Source: Trogon surrucura | Lineage: Eukaryota > Chordata > Aves > Trogoniformes > Trogonidae | Direction of reading: 5' to 3' | DNA: 64,000 bases | Assembly: GCA_020746105.1 (NCBI GenBank) | Contig: CM036632.1 | Location: 7,672,001 to 7,736,000 of the forward strand | In this document: positions 1 through 12,749 of the stretch, piece after piece | Layout of the letters: each line of letters begins with the position of its first letter | Numbering within the stretch: the stretch's first letter is position 1 | The notes under the pieces: generated by a model | Databases searched by the model: none | The model's input: the letters and a program-made list of their open reading frames with translations, nothing else | What the model was told of the DNA's origin: nothing | Made by a program: the position numbers and the translations under genes

Positions 1-612
1 AGTTCCTACCCTTACTGACCTCTTATAATCCCCATGGAAAGAAACTGTGTGAACTAACAGTAACTAATTGGAGAAAGTAATGAAGTTTAAAAAGAGAAGG
101 AAAGCAAAGATCTCCTTTGAAAAAGCAGCTAACCATGAACAGTTCATTAAGAAGATGGAAGTCATCTAAAACTGCCAAAACCACAGGGTAAATTTCACAT
201 ACAATATCATAAAAAGACATTTTAATACCACAAAACCCTGCCAATTATCATGGTCAAGTTTCTGCAACACTTACAGAACAACATTTCAGATGACTCATGC
301 AAGTAAGAGCTACTTGCTAAGAATTACAGAATCCATCTCTATTTGGGTAAACTTTGAAGTCTCTCACACAGTCATTAATAAGTGATATTTTTTAATTTGC
401 ACTTTAAAAAAATGAGAAGTTATTTTAAAAGCTTGCATAAACACATTCAGCAATGGAAGTCAGTAAGTACTGGAACTGGTGTTCGACAAAGTGCTGAAAG
501 ATCTGCTGCAGTATAACCTCTTTTGCATTTTTCAACTATTTCCATCCAATGATTAATTCACTGAAGTTCAGTAAAATGACTTGGAACTGAAAAGATAAGG
601 TATGTTTAATAG

Positions 613-690
613 ATCATAGAATGGCCTAGGCTGGAAAGGACCTTAGAGATCATTTTAATCCAACCTCCCTGTCATGGGCAGGGACGCACC
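613..690 (-). mobile_element. CR1 LINE 3' fragment
   Basis: Read on the minus strand this is the extreme 3' tail of a CR1 element: the CCCTGCCCATGACAGGGAGG block, then GGTCCTTTCCAGCC, ending in CATTCTATGAT. It is nearly the same as the copy at 57704-57800 on the same strand, so both probably belong to one subfamily. It is only about 80 bases long, as expected for 5'-truncated CR1 insertions. Confidence 0.9.
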
Positions 691-3600
691 TCCTTTTATT
701 TGTAAATTGTGAAAGCATGAAGGAATGACAGCTATTTATTATAACATCCTGACTGAAAAAGCAACCAGAAAGAAATACGTTCAATTAAACAAGAAGGACC
801 ATTTTTTTATAGTCATTGCAGAAAAGTTTTCTTTAATTAACAGTTAAATAAACAGTTAAAATACATTGCAAATTTATTTTAATTTAAATCTAAATAAAAT
901 CCAATAAATACCACTCACAATTTTATCACAAATGCAGAAGTTAAGAATCTTAATAGATTCTAATAGTAGAGAATAAATTTACTCAGCATATCATCTCAGT
1001 TTAAAAATCTACCATATTTAATGCAGCCCTATGTAGTAACAACCTACTACATCTCAATATCTATCCAGAAGTCAGAATCTGTTCTTTAGGAAAGAAATTG
1101 CAAAACAGATTCAGAAAATACTATATATAAGATGTCAACAATATAAGGCTTCCCATCAGTTAACACAAACAGTCCAGACAACTTTGGTCTGGTACATCCA
1201 AACTACGCGAGCAGGAGGAAGAGGCCTGGATGGTATCACTACTATATTAAAATAAGCAGGAGCTGTAGTGTGTCTGTGTTACTATACGTGTTACTGCAAG
1301 ATTCACACAACATAATGCTTCACCAAGAACTCTGTGCTAGTAAATGTTCCATCTCAAAATGGCATCTAGATGGTCCTAAATTATCAACACAGAAAACTAG
1401 GTCTTTTTGCAAAGCCTCACATTATTGAACACTGATTCTGTGCTGTTATTTACCCACGTTTTAAGAAGGGCACGATATCTTAAACAACTCACAGCCTGGG
1501 CTGAAATAGGCATTTAATAACAGCTATTGAGCAGATTCTTCAGCACCTCTGAAGACTGACATTTTATAAGCAAGTTTTACAGTGAAGTCAAAATGTGAGC
1601 ACAGCGTATCTGGAGTCAAACCCTGTACGCAGGCAAGTACATGAACATGCTCGTTGAAAAAACCGTGATGATAAATTATGCTGGCATTCTCAGGATCATG
1701 TATAGACATGAGAACATACGCTTCAATATGCATTAGCATGTTTCCAGAGTTGGAAAAAAAACGTTATTTTCATACAAAGTATATATCAAAGCAATTTACA
1801 CAGATCAGGATTCCCTATACCTTCCTTGGTTTCTTTCAAGTCTACTTTCTTCATAAGACAGATCACTGACTACCAGACACAGCTAAGCAAACAAGCGTTT
1901 ACTTCTCACTAGAACGGTTTTCTTCTCTATCCAGTTTCCCAGTCTGCCCTCAATACTCTCAAACACCCACGTACGTCACCCACTTGTGGCATCCTTTACT
2001 GCCACTAATTAGGAGCAAGACCCGGGCCAGTCAGCCAAACGGCCCATCCGTGGTCACCTGCCAACCAACAGCCTCCACTCAGAAGGACAGAGGACCAGAG
2101 GCAGCAGCCTGTCCGCGGGAGGGACGGCAGGCTCGTCTTTCTTCTACTACCAGGTTACGAAAGGCCACGATGCTTGAACTCTGACTCTCTCGCATTTGGT
2201 TCAATGCAATTAATTGTGTTATTAAAGTCTCAACTTTCAGGAAACTAGGCTAAAAAATGCAGGACATCACACAGTCCTAAGCTTGGAGAAGAAAGAAAAG
2301 TAAATGTACGTGTCAGACATTACCAACTGCACTAATAAAAGACATTCACTACCGTAATAAAGGCAGCGCAAGGCCCAGATAAATTAAGCATTATTAGGGC
2401 ATCATGAACTTCAAGGGAGCATCTGATTTGAAGCTTTCAGCACAGCAGTTGCTATGCGACAACAGTGCCACTGCATAAGCAAGAGCCTCTTTTCTTTCAA
2501 GAGCAGCTATATAAATGGCAGTTCTGCACTAATAGCTATAACTACATCCAGCACAAATCTAGCATGACAGCAGTCACTTAAACTGTCTCTTGGACACCAT
2601 CAAATTGCTTGATCATGAACTCAGATGCTACTTTATGGCACTAAGTCGGAACAGAGTAGCCTTTAAAATACTAATGAATGACCAAAGCTAACTTTGCTCC
2701 CCAGCTAGTTCCATGTTATCTTTAATAAACTTGACCAATTTATTTGCTCTGCATTTAACAGATACTGATGTAACCAGATCAAAAAGTGTAACAACAGGCT
2801 AATTTTCAGTGTTCTGAATAAATATCATCTTAAAAGGTACTCTTACTTTCCTAAATAAACCTATCATTCTCTTCTATGGTAGCAATTAGGTGGGAAAAGT
2901 GTTCTCAACTGCGACCCATTTCTACACAGGTCAGGTTCCGCACAAAGGGTCCCTCCTGCATTTATTTACTCTCTGAAATCTTTAGATGTTTGCCATTAAT
3001 AGGCACAAAACTAACACGGATACAACCAAGCCTATATATTCTGACGACCTACAGGCTAACAGTTAAAATACTAAATCAAAAGCCTACTCGAAACAATTTT
3101 AGACACATCTACTGTGTAATGCCTGATTTGTATGATGAGGTAAAGCACAATCTGCATTGCAACTCCTGTATTTCTCAAAACCAAAACCAAACCACCACAA
3201 AAAACCAGAACACATTCCATTAGTTACTGCATTCCTGTAATCTCAGTTGTTCCCTGCTATGCTCCATTTAACTGAGCCAAAAAACAGCATCATTTTTGAC
3301 AATGTTTCAGTACCATCATTTAGCTATGCAATGCTACATTAAAGTAGGTTTTAAAATACTGTATTAGAAGTTTGAAGCAGTGCTATTTGCACTTCAGACA
3401 TTTTTTAAAAAAATAACAGAGAGAGAGAGACAGGGACACTCCAAATTTCACTAAGCCCTTTGTTTTGAACGACCACTACCAGCACAAGAGGAAGACACAT
3501 TCCCAAACTCTCAGAAAACTTCCATTGACTTGATGTCCTCAACACAAAGCCAGCACCTTAATGCAATCTAAAACTGTTTCCAAACGCCCAAAGTATTTTA

Positions 3601-5348
3601 AGCAGTGACTGGAAATATTCCTTCATCGGGCAAATACCCGAGAACAGACACATAAAATAAACCTTATGGGACTTTAACAAGCTTCTCAGTTTATACCTGA
3701 ACTTTTCAGCTTTCCCCTTCTTAGTACATATTGTCATTCAAAGAAAACACAAAGATTTAAGATTTTAAAACAATAAAAATAATCCAGAACAAACTCGAAA
3801 ATTTTATTAATTGGAGTTATTTAAAAGGTCTAATCTCTCACGATGTTATTACTACCTTTGTATTGGATAATGCCAAGTCCGCATAACTAACACAAGTAAC
3901 CTTCAATACAGATATCACAAATACATCTTGATACAACAGCACTTCATCACCTGATTTACTTTCCCTTCTTCCTTGCAACTATGGAAAATCCTAATTCCCA
4001 CACAGTCTCAAGGAAAAAAAAAAAAGACTTCTTAAGGATTTAAAACTACAGCTGTCCAAGTTACTTGTGTACACCTGTATTTAAACTTTATGAATATGGG
4101 AAGCGATCATTAACAGCTGGTCAATAAAAGTATTTCCTGCCTAAATCCAAACTGTGTTACATGGCCTAAATCAAAGTCTCACACCCAGAAAGATGCAAAT
4201 AAGATGAGAAGACATTCATCAGTAGTGGAAAAGAAAAATAACTTGGAAGTCACATACATGTTACTCCATTACTACAGTTTTCTAGATAGAAATTGAAACA
4301 TTTCATCCCTCTGCTCACCTTGTCCATTACAATCCCTGTCTTATCTCAAAACTCCATCATTTAAGCCTCCCATGGGAGAGGTGGGTGGGATGACAGGCCA
4401 ACACGTGCACAGGTAACTCTTCTGAAGAACCACCAGCTTCTCTTCTTTCCACAGTCATCAGAAGGCTAATGAAGACAACAACTGGCAATTCCCTACAGAG
4501 TTTTTCCCCACAAAGCAATAAAAACCCAAACCTCTGACACTGCTCCAACCCATCTTGTGTTCTGCACAAAGCTCAACAGTGACAAAACCCAGTTTCAAAG
4601 TTCAAAGGGTTTTGTGGACATGTGACCCTGAGATCATTACTGTCCTATGCAAGAAGCTACAATACTTTCAAGCAGAGGTCTCAGATACTTCGTATCACAG
4701 TTGGATGTGTGACTCCGCATGTCAACAATTCTTGGCGAATTATCTCAGTCCTCCTGTTTGTCCTTAAAAAGAATATAATTCTATCTGGGAATCTGAGCCA
4801 ACACCTTTTCAAGCTATTTTATCCCATGCTCCCTCCATAAATACTTTTACAGTGAGCTTCAAATGAGCTTCTACAGCTGCTCAAACCCACTTTGTATGTT
4901 AGGGTGGCACAGGTTAAATATCCTAAGGGAAGAATATCTGGGGCAGTGCTTGATTCTCATGTAGTACAGCACCCTCAGAACAACACAGCTCTGATCATAA
5001 TTTTTTCTGTACACTTGTCCTGGCCTGAATGTTGGCTGAACACCCAGCAACTAGTAAGATGGGGCGAGTTTTACATTTCTGTCCTTATTCTATTACCCTA
5101 CAAGTCTTCCCAGTAATGTCAAGGAATTACTCACAGAACAGCACACTGCTCAATTTTAATAAGGACTAAATATAGGCTAGTGCTTCAAGTGTTTACAGAG
5201 CAAGATCTGTTTGAAGTTTCAGTGTTAGAATCTCACATTTGCACAAAGACATCTTAAGACAAGGTAAAAAATATACATGTTAAATAATTAGGTACTCTAT
5301 GTCTTATGGCAGTGTTTCTGGAAAAACTGGGTAGCATTACTTAATCTA

Positions 5349-6392
5349 CCTAGAGTTGTACGAAGCACCTGACACCGTCCCACACAACATCCTTGTCTCT
5401 ACATTGGAGAGACATGGATCCGATGGATGGATCACTCTGTGCATAAGGAATTGGCTGGATGGTTGCACTCCAAATATTGTCATGTGTGGAGACCAGTGAT
5501 GACTGGCATTCCTCAGGGGTCGGTACTGGGACCAGTGCTGTTTAACATCTTCGTCAGCGACACGGACAGTGGGATTGAGCACGCTCTCAGCACATTTGTG
5601 GATGACACCGAGCTGTGTGGTGTGGCTGACACACTGGAGGGAAGGGATGCCATCCAGACAGACCTGGACAGGCTGGAGAGGTGGGCCCATGTGAACCTCA
5701 TAAAGTCCAACAAGGCCAAGTACAAGATCCCGCACCTGGGTCAGGGCTATCTGAAGTACAAACACAGGCTGGGCAGAGAATGGACTGAGAGCAGCTCTGA
5801 GGAAAAGGACTTGGGGCTGTTGGTTGAAAAGAAGCTCAATATAACCCAGCAATGTGCATCTGCGGCCAAGAAAGTCAACTGTATCCTGGGCTGTATCAAA
5901 AGAAGCGTGGCCAACAAGTCAAGGGAGATGGATGTTTCTCCTCTACCTCACTCTGACAAGACCCCTCCTACAGTTCTGTGTCGAGTTCTGGGGCCCTCAA
6001 CATAAGGAGGACATGGACCTGCTGGAACAGGTCCAGAGGAGGGCCACAAGGATGATCAGGAAGCTGGAACATCTCTCCTATGAGGACAGGTTGAGAGTTG
6101 AGGTTATTTTACCCCAGAGAAGGCTCCAGGGAGACCTTATAGTAGCCTCCCAGTACCTAAAAAGGGCCAACAGGAAAGAAGGGGAGAGGGACTTTTTACC
6201 AGGGATCACAGCAACAGGACAAGGAATAACAGTTTTAAACTGAAAGAGGGTAGATTAGATGTAAGGAAGAAATCCTTCACTACAAGGTTGGATGGGGCTT
6301 TGAGCAACCTCATCTAGTAGGTATCCCTGCCCACGGCAGGGGGTTTAGAACTTTAGATTAAGGTCCCTTCCAACTCAAACCATTCTATGATT
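5349..6392 (+). mobile_element. CR1 LINE, 5'-truncated, reverse transcriptase remnant
   Basis: About 1 kb of a CR1 non-LTR retrotransposon. The frame from 5427 to about 5930 encodes the C-terminal half of the reverse transcriptase palm and thumb. It shows PQGSVLGPVLFN (motif B) and FVDDTELCG (motif C, with Val where Ala is usual before the catalytic Asp-Asp). The frame then shifts by one, and the C-terminal part (WGPQHKEDMDLLEQVQRRAT and onward) continues in another frame to 6243. Stops lie upstream of 5427. The element ends with the usual CR1 3' sequence GGTCCCTTCCAACTC followed by CCATTCTATGATT. The stops and frameshift make it dead. It sits in the presumed LMTK2 intron, antisense to that gene. 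Confidence 0.93.
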
Positions 6393-6510
6393 ACCATCTT
6401 CAAAAAGCATCAGCTGATTCCTAAGCATGTGCGTATATATACACATAAAATTCTACTGAGAATACTTTATTCTGTACTGCTAGGTGTTGGTTTTGACAAT
6501 TAATTCCTGT

Positions 6511-6530
6511 AGTACAGTACAGTACAGTAC
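6511..6530. repeat. (AGTAC)4 microsatellite
   Basis: Four perfect copies of the 5-base unit AGTAC, flanked by a further partial unit. The unit contains the palindrome GTAC. It is intronic and no function is inferred. Confidence 0.85.
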
Positions 6531-9500
6531 CTTTTCATCTGTTACACCATTCCTGCAACAGTGAAGTACAGGAGCTGCAGAATTTTTGTTTAACAGGGTA
6601 GACCACAACCATTTAAAGCAGCATGAGAAGATCACATATCATGGTATCTCAAACCACCAGAAGTATCTGCAGCACGGAAACCAAAACCTCAGTATCTCTT
6701 TCTCTCACCACCTGACAGGAATACAACATGTTAAGATATGCTAGGTTCAAAGAGACTCATTTATTTCAGTTTATGTGAAAGGAATCCATACATGTAACCT
6801 TCTAGAATATCCCACCACACAAATGTTGATTTTACAGCAGATGCATTTCCAACTATGATGTACAACTGGGCTAAGAAATGTGGGAAAGAAAGCAAGCAAG
6901 CAAGGAAGTATTTTGCCAAAAGAGCTTATTCGGCTCTTTTTCTCAATCCTATTCATAGCTGAAAGATCCCTAGGAAGAAGAACGGGCCATAAGGTGAATG
7001 AGTGATTCTGGAGAACCGAATTTGGTCTATAGACTAAAAGCTTAAAGTCAGCACTCAAAAATCTACTGTTAAAATTTTTTACACCTCTTTCATATCAAGT
7101 CTCAGGGTGCAATGGTAGCCCCTAAAAAAGCCACATCAATGTTAAGTCCCTGCAGTGACATCTCCTTATCACTAACCGAACTTTTGTAAGTACAGTAGTG
7201 TTGGACGAGGTGTTACTTTGTACCAGGATTTCATACTGAAAATCCCTCAGAAGACAATTCACTGACATAACTTGCTTCGCACCATCACCTCACCCAAGCT
7301 GTATGTGGCAAAACGCCTGCTATCGGCCGTGCTTAAGCTACACATGTAGACTGAAACAGCTATCCTGACACACTTTGTACACTTTTAAGTGTCTACAGTA
7401 TCACTGATGTTGCCCAAGATCTTTCATAACAACAGCACAATGAAAACCAAGGACTTATACAGAGCAACAAAAGCATCGAAGCTATTGCAAATTGTATCCA
7501 GAACCATATCAAGCTCCAGATACTAGATGTACACGCCAAACAGAAAAGCAGACCCAAAATAAAATTGACAGAAGACTCCAGAACTCCATGTGCTGTCCTT
7601 CTGCTGCAGAATTGCAGCATTAGGACTGAAACAGGGAATGACAGTTTTTTGCAGACTCTGGCATTACACTGTCTGAGGGTCCCTTTACCCTGCGCAGGGA
7701 AATGACACGTGGATAGTGACTGAAACCAGACTACAGTAAATGTCACAAAAACGACTTCTATTTGGATTTACCTGACAGTTGTTCGGTACCTTCTGAAAAT
7801 ATAACTTTCTCTTCTGCACTTTTTGAATAGAACGTTGCACCTCACTGTGTAAGACAAGCTCCTTTTTTATACAGGATCTGAGGCAAAACCAGCACTAATG
7901 GGCCCTTTCAAACGAACCACCTGCACCTGATGCTATGACAACTTACCTTTAGACTGCCTCTAATCAGCATTATCTTAATATGCTGCAATGGTAACTGAGG
8001 AATTATTAAACACACCCAAGCATTCAAGCATCAAGAAAAGACCTCAGAAAGTGACCTCCTCCTATAAGAACTGCTTTAGTTGAAGCAAAGTCCAGACACT
8101 TCACAGCCAGAGACAGAGAAAGTAGACCAAGCCTACGAACAAAACCTTGCATGGAACATGCCTGCAGGACAAAGAGTCAAGGCTGATTTCTTACCTCAGA
8201 GTTACAAATTCACAGATAGAAACAAAAGATAAAAGACAACTTAGTAGCTCTAGCTCTCCAATTATTAGACATCTGGGGCAGAAGCTAGAAAAAGAAATAT
8301 AGGGAGAAGTAAATATGTTCAGTGCCTGAAAGGTGAAAGAAAGATAGACCACTCCCAAGAAAAGTATATACCACAAATTAAAATCCAAATACAAACAAGA
8401 TTTTTCTTAACTTCAAGCCATCCAACTTGCTAACTTGCATATGCTTAGAAAATTGCTTTTCTTACATGCAAGTGTCACAGACATTTTACATTTCACCAAA
8501 CCACAGGCCACAACCACAGCTGGGTCCCTGTCTGACTGAACTCCAAGTGAAACATCAAGCCAAAGCAACAATTTACCCAAGAGTGTAGGTATGTGCCACA
8601 GAACTAACCTCAAAGTTTTAACTTGCCATGTATGGCCAGCTAACTATACTAGATGTAGCTGCACAAACATGTAGATACTCTAGATGGATGCCTCTGGCCA
8701 GCATACGCCAATTTATAAGCATCTTTTCCTGGATTGTACATGACCAAGCTCACCAGCACACACTCACTTCCACGACGTTCAACTGGTCCCCTCAGTCCCA
8801 AGACTGAGGTTCTCAGCACAAACCAAGAAAGTGTGCAGACAGCAGTCCAGCAGAACCAGCTACACAATTCATCACATGGAAAACTGACCACACCTGCCAA
8901 AAATGGTGCCACCTATTCAAGTTTTACAGGAAAAATATATTTTTGAGTCCCTGTTACTTTGTATTTGCAAAGACTTCATAGAGCACAGAGATTATAGAAT
9001 TACTTTGTCTGACATTACACACATACCCTTGACTCAGATTTTCAGCTTTCTTGGAGAGGCAGCTGAATTAAGGTCAAGTATGGAAATCCCAAGTCAGAAC
9101 AACAGAAAGAGCCTGAATGTAAATGTAAAGCTTTAGCACAGTAAAACAGACGTGTCAGATTATAATGCACTATGTTTGGCAGCAAATGCACTATTTTAGC
9201 AGCAAAATACTGCTGCTAAAGAGTAGTTCCCAAACGCTCTTACTTCAGGAACACAGTAGTAAAAGTGGAAGTCATCTTGGCCTGATGCACTGAGGTAAAA
9301 CCACCAATCACTCCACAGGCTCAAGACAGCTACAGCACTTAATTCTGTGAACTACTTTCAGGAGACCCCCAGCTCTCAGCTGCAGTATAAAGTGAAACCT
9401 TAAATCGAGAGCTATCACAGTACATCTCAGTATCCTCCTTTTCCAGCCACAGAATAAATTAAATCTAAGCTGATTGAAGTATTTTTAACTAGTAGCATCT

Positions 9501-12417
9501 CTTATCTTCTTTCTCCTATACTCTCGATACTTCCTACGAACCCTACCAGGGGAACAGTCAAAAGCCTTACATCCTTTACCTCATCTCCTTATTGTTGAAA
9601 CGAAAAGATTTAAATGAGTTTAGAAATACAACCTCAAAGACACAAGACGAATATAGAACACATCATCAACGCACGCCTTCATCTGCAAACACTATGAAGC
9701 CATACTTAAAAAGAGCAGCATCATTCCTCTCGATCAAGGCCCTGGGAACCTGACAGCTCCCCAGCCATACAGCCTGGCATACTTCCACAGCACTTCCGCA
9801 AAATGGGGCATTTTTGAACAAAAAAATCCAATGTAGTCTTGCTACAACCTGCCCATCACCTCTTCCTGCTTTCCAGCTTCCTCCCCAGAAGGGCAGTTAA
9901 TTTATTACATGGCTACTCCACAAAGTTCACAACCACCACCACAGGTACCTTCCTTCTTCTTCTGTGAATTCTCACCTTCTCTGTGACAAGCTCAGGCCAA
10001 CACACATCAAAATGCTTCTCCACTGTCAAAGAAGCAACCCTTCCTGCTGGGTGAAAAAATGGAGGATCCTGAAATAGTTCTGAAACCAGTTACTGATTAT
10101 TTTATGCAAAGTCTATTAAATTCTTCATGAGCTTAAAACGCGTATCAGACCGAGCATTACAGTGAACTGCAAAAACTGGCCCAGAACAGAGACCATGAGC
10201 GACTGCCAGTTGCACTACAGGAAATCAAAGCAACCTACCATGGGACGCGAGAGAGAGATTCACAGTAAGGCTGAAGTAGTTTTTAAACACAATTCATGTT
10301 TCTTATTCAAGAAAATTACAGTCACCCTTTTGTCTTCTAGACAAGTTATAAAATTTGTCTGGCATAACAGAGAAGGTTCAAGACAGAGCAGTCTCACTGT
10401 CATCCGCTGGTAAGGGACTGAACAGGGCGTGGGGGAAGCCTTTGTGACTTTCTAACTGGTTACTGCTGTTTTGACGACACAGTACGTGTTGAAGACTAAG
10501 TAAGAATCTGTTGCACACACATCATTTCATTCAGTAGAAGGCTGTGCCAGCAAATTGGAAAAGGTTCCTCTTGAGGGCCTGAAGGTTGAAACACTAAGTA
10601 TCTGTCAAAAAAATAATCCAAATACATTGCTTCTTACTATATGGGCAAAGACACAGTAGAAAGAAGCAGTTCCATTTGGCAGAGTTCACTGGGTTTCCCA
10701 TGACAGAATTTGGCACAGCTTGCTAAACTTCAGGTAACATCCCACATATACATACTTTGGCCTAAATTATAACCAAAACCAACTCAGAAATTCATGATAC
10801 CACATTAATTTTGTACAAGTCCAATATGACAACATCACAAGTACTTCTCTTAGCAGCACAGCACTTAGCATACCTGGTTTGGCCTTTTAGAAAACAAAAT
10901 TAAAAAACCCACAACCCACTGTAATGCTATTTCCTGCATTTTATCTAATCAGCTTTTCATTCTGAGAACAAAGCTTTTTACCAGTGTCAAGGAAGTTCTG
11001 TTTTGATCTCCCAGCTTTGTAAAGTACCTACCATAATCCTGACAGCAAAGAGAAATTTTTACTTTAAAAAGAAATAAGACAACTGGATGCACACACTCTG
11101 ACATCTACTTTTAAATAAAAAAAAATTAAGAGCATTTCAGGAAAAGTAAGACACGGAAAAGACAGAAAATACTTCCACAGAGAATTGATTCTGCTCCTAA
11201 TCTTACAGTTTGATGACAAGTTAATATTAGTAAGACAAACTTCTAGTGTTTCATAAATGTAAAAACTAACATTCAGTTTCAAAAGAAATACAGATTCGAC
11301 TGACAGTTTTCTCTTTTTCACTTTTATATTGGAAAAAAGAAAGACCTCAAAGAAGGCTGAGGAAGGGAGTAACTTATGAACAATCCAGAAATGTTCTTGG
11401 GAATAAATAAAATTGAGGAAGAGGCATAGGTTCAAAAATAAAGGAAATATGGGTTCCACTCCCAGTTTTGATACTTTCTGTAGAACAGCAGCCAAATGAC
11501 CTAATCTCTGTGCTTCAGATCTCTGCCTCCCCACTGCTCCTCCTCCTCCTCCTCTCTGAACATATTGTCTTATTTCAGCTGTTCAACTCGTCATGTCTAG
11601 AAATAAGTCTCAGTACACGTTCAAACCAAACCTAACAAAATTCAGACTCAATACAAGGTTATGTTTGCAAGCCCCAATGAAACACCAAAGGAAAAGACCC
11701 AACCCAAACCAAAGAGATGGCTGTTACCTATTACTAATAAACCCCTGATTCCTAACTCACACGATTGGGAAGACATATTTTTCAGTTTGTGCTTTTAAGA
11801 AAAACAGGAAAACAAGCAAGAAAACCGAAGGAAGTGAGCGTTACCTAACGTAAGAGAAAAATAAATGTGAACTACATGACTATTTAGAGAGACTGGGCCG
11901 GGGGGGTCGGGGGGGATCCGACTAATCTGACCGGAAAGGAGGGAAGCGCCGTCTGCCCCGACGAGCCGCCACCCAGCAACGGGAGTCCCGGTGATTCACG
12001 GCCAGAACAAGAAAAAGAAAAATCACGCCGAGGTCTGCACCGGCTCGGACGGCAGCCACCAGATAAGGAACGTATGCGGGTAAACACACGCAGAGAGAAG
12101 GAGCACGTAGCTCGGTCTAAAGCGACTGGGGGGGCACCACCGCTCGATGCCGCCGGCCCAGGCCGTGACCCGCGGGACGGGGCCGCAGCCCGCCCTCTCG
12201 GGGAGCTCACCCACCCGCCGTGCCCTTCCCGACGCGGAGCCCTGCCGGCAGCACGGGGGCGGGCCGGGGGCTCGGAAACCCGCAGTCCCCTCGCCCCCCC
12301 TCGCCTCCGCGGGGCCCGGCCCGCGGCACCTCCCGCCACCGCCCCGCGCCCAAGCTCCCCCTCGTGGGCCCCCCCCGCCCCCATTCCCGCTTCCCTCCGC
12401 CGCCTCCCGCGCCTCAC

Positions 12418-12569
12418 CTGCACCTGCTTGCGGAAGCGGAGCCGCCCCGCCGCTCCCGAAGAGAATCGACAGCAGGAGGACGAGCCAGGCCGGGCGCCGG
12501 GCTCCGAGGGGCAGCGGGCCGCCCCTCCGCCGGCCGGCACCGCCGCCGAGCCCCCCCGCGCTGCTGCAT
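12418..12569 (-). CDS. LMTK2: LMTK2 first coding exon (signal peptide); apparent frame break
   Basis: The exon is read right to left and ends at 12418 with CAG followed by the donor GTGAGG. One frame encodes a clear signal peptide: basic and Gly-rich, then RRPAWLVLLLSILFG, then SGGAAPLPQAGAG at the splice (phase 1). Human LMTK2, as I recall it, has AAPLPQTGAGE at this place, also just before the junction to the transmembrane exon. LMTK2 is a transmembrane Ser/Thr kinase of endosomal trafficking that binds myosin VI. The only nearby ATG (12569) is one base out of frame with the signal peptide, because the coding strand has G7 at 12557-12551. The signal-peptide frame itself has no ATG back to an in-frame TAG. 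Either the homopolymer length is wrong, the allele is broken, or a non-AUG start is used. The gene name rests on one short motif, the exon structure and the OCM neighbour. Confidence 0.7.
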
Positions 12570-12620
12570 GCCCTCCGCTCCCGGCCCGCGGCGCGGCGCC
12601 GAATGAGGGGCTCGAGGTTC

Positions 12621-12689
12621 TCAGCGCCTCTGGCGGGCCCCCGCGGCAGCCGCTACCTCCCGCCTCCGCGGCGCGGCTGCCCGCGGCAT
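12621..12689 (-). other. Upstream ORF 2 in the LMTK2 leader
   Basis: Minus-strand ATG at 12689 opens a 22-codon Arg/Ala-rich ORF ending in TGA at 12623-12621, about 50 bases before the ATG at 12569. It does not overlap the main frame. It would be expected to lower initiation at the main start if it lies within the transcript. Confidence 0.4.
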
Positions 12690-12704
12690 CGGGCCCCGCG
12701 CCCC

Positions 12705-12749
12705 TCACAGAACCCCGCCGGCCCCTGCGGACGCCACCGCCGCCGCCAT
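12705..12749 (-). other. Upstream ORF 1 in the LMTK2 leader, embedded in YY1 motif
   Basis: Minus-strand ATG at 12749, part of AAGATGGCGGC, opens a 14-codon ORF (MAAAVASAGAGGVL) that stops at TGA 12707-12705. If transcription starts upstream of 12749, this uORF precedes the main coding exon. The ATG may instead be only the YY1 binding site and lie at or before the transcription start. Confidence 0.4.

Larger units (their letters stand above)
1..12417 (-). other. LMTK2: Part of LMTK2 intron 1 (non-coding)
   Basis: This stretch lies downstream of the minus-strand exon 1 donor and runs off the left edge of the window. I looked on the minus strand for the next LMTK2 exon, which should encode the transmembrane segment followed by a Cys-Cys-Lys-Asp-Pro-Glu type motif, and did not find it, so the whole stretch is read as intron 1. 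It contains two CR1 copies (613-690 and 5349-6392), a short AGTAC repeat at 6511-6530, an AAGC/AGCA tetranucleotide run near 6890-6904 and a CCT run near 11537-11552. The ORFs in it have no recognisable domains. The assignment depends on the exon 1 call. Confidence 0.6.

Noticed and set aside
5346-5852. Minus-strand 168-codon ORF
   Set aside because: It is the antisense shadow of the CR1 reverse transcriptase frame.
7393-7746. Minus-strand 117-codon hydrophobic ORF in the LMTK2 intron, considered as the transmembrane exon
   Set aside because: It does not contain the Cys-Cys-Lys-Asp-Pro-Glu type motif expected after the LMTK2 transmembrane segment, and no convincing splice sites flank the hydrophobic part.
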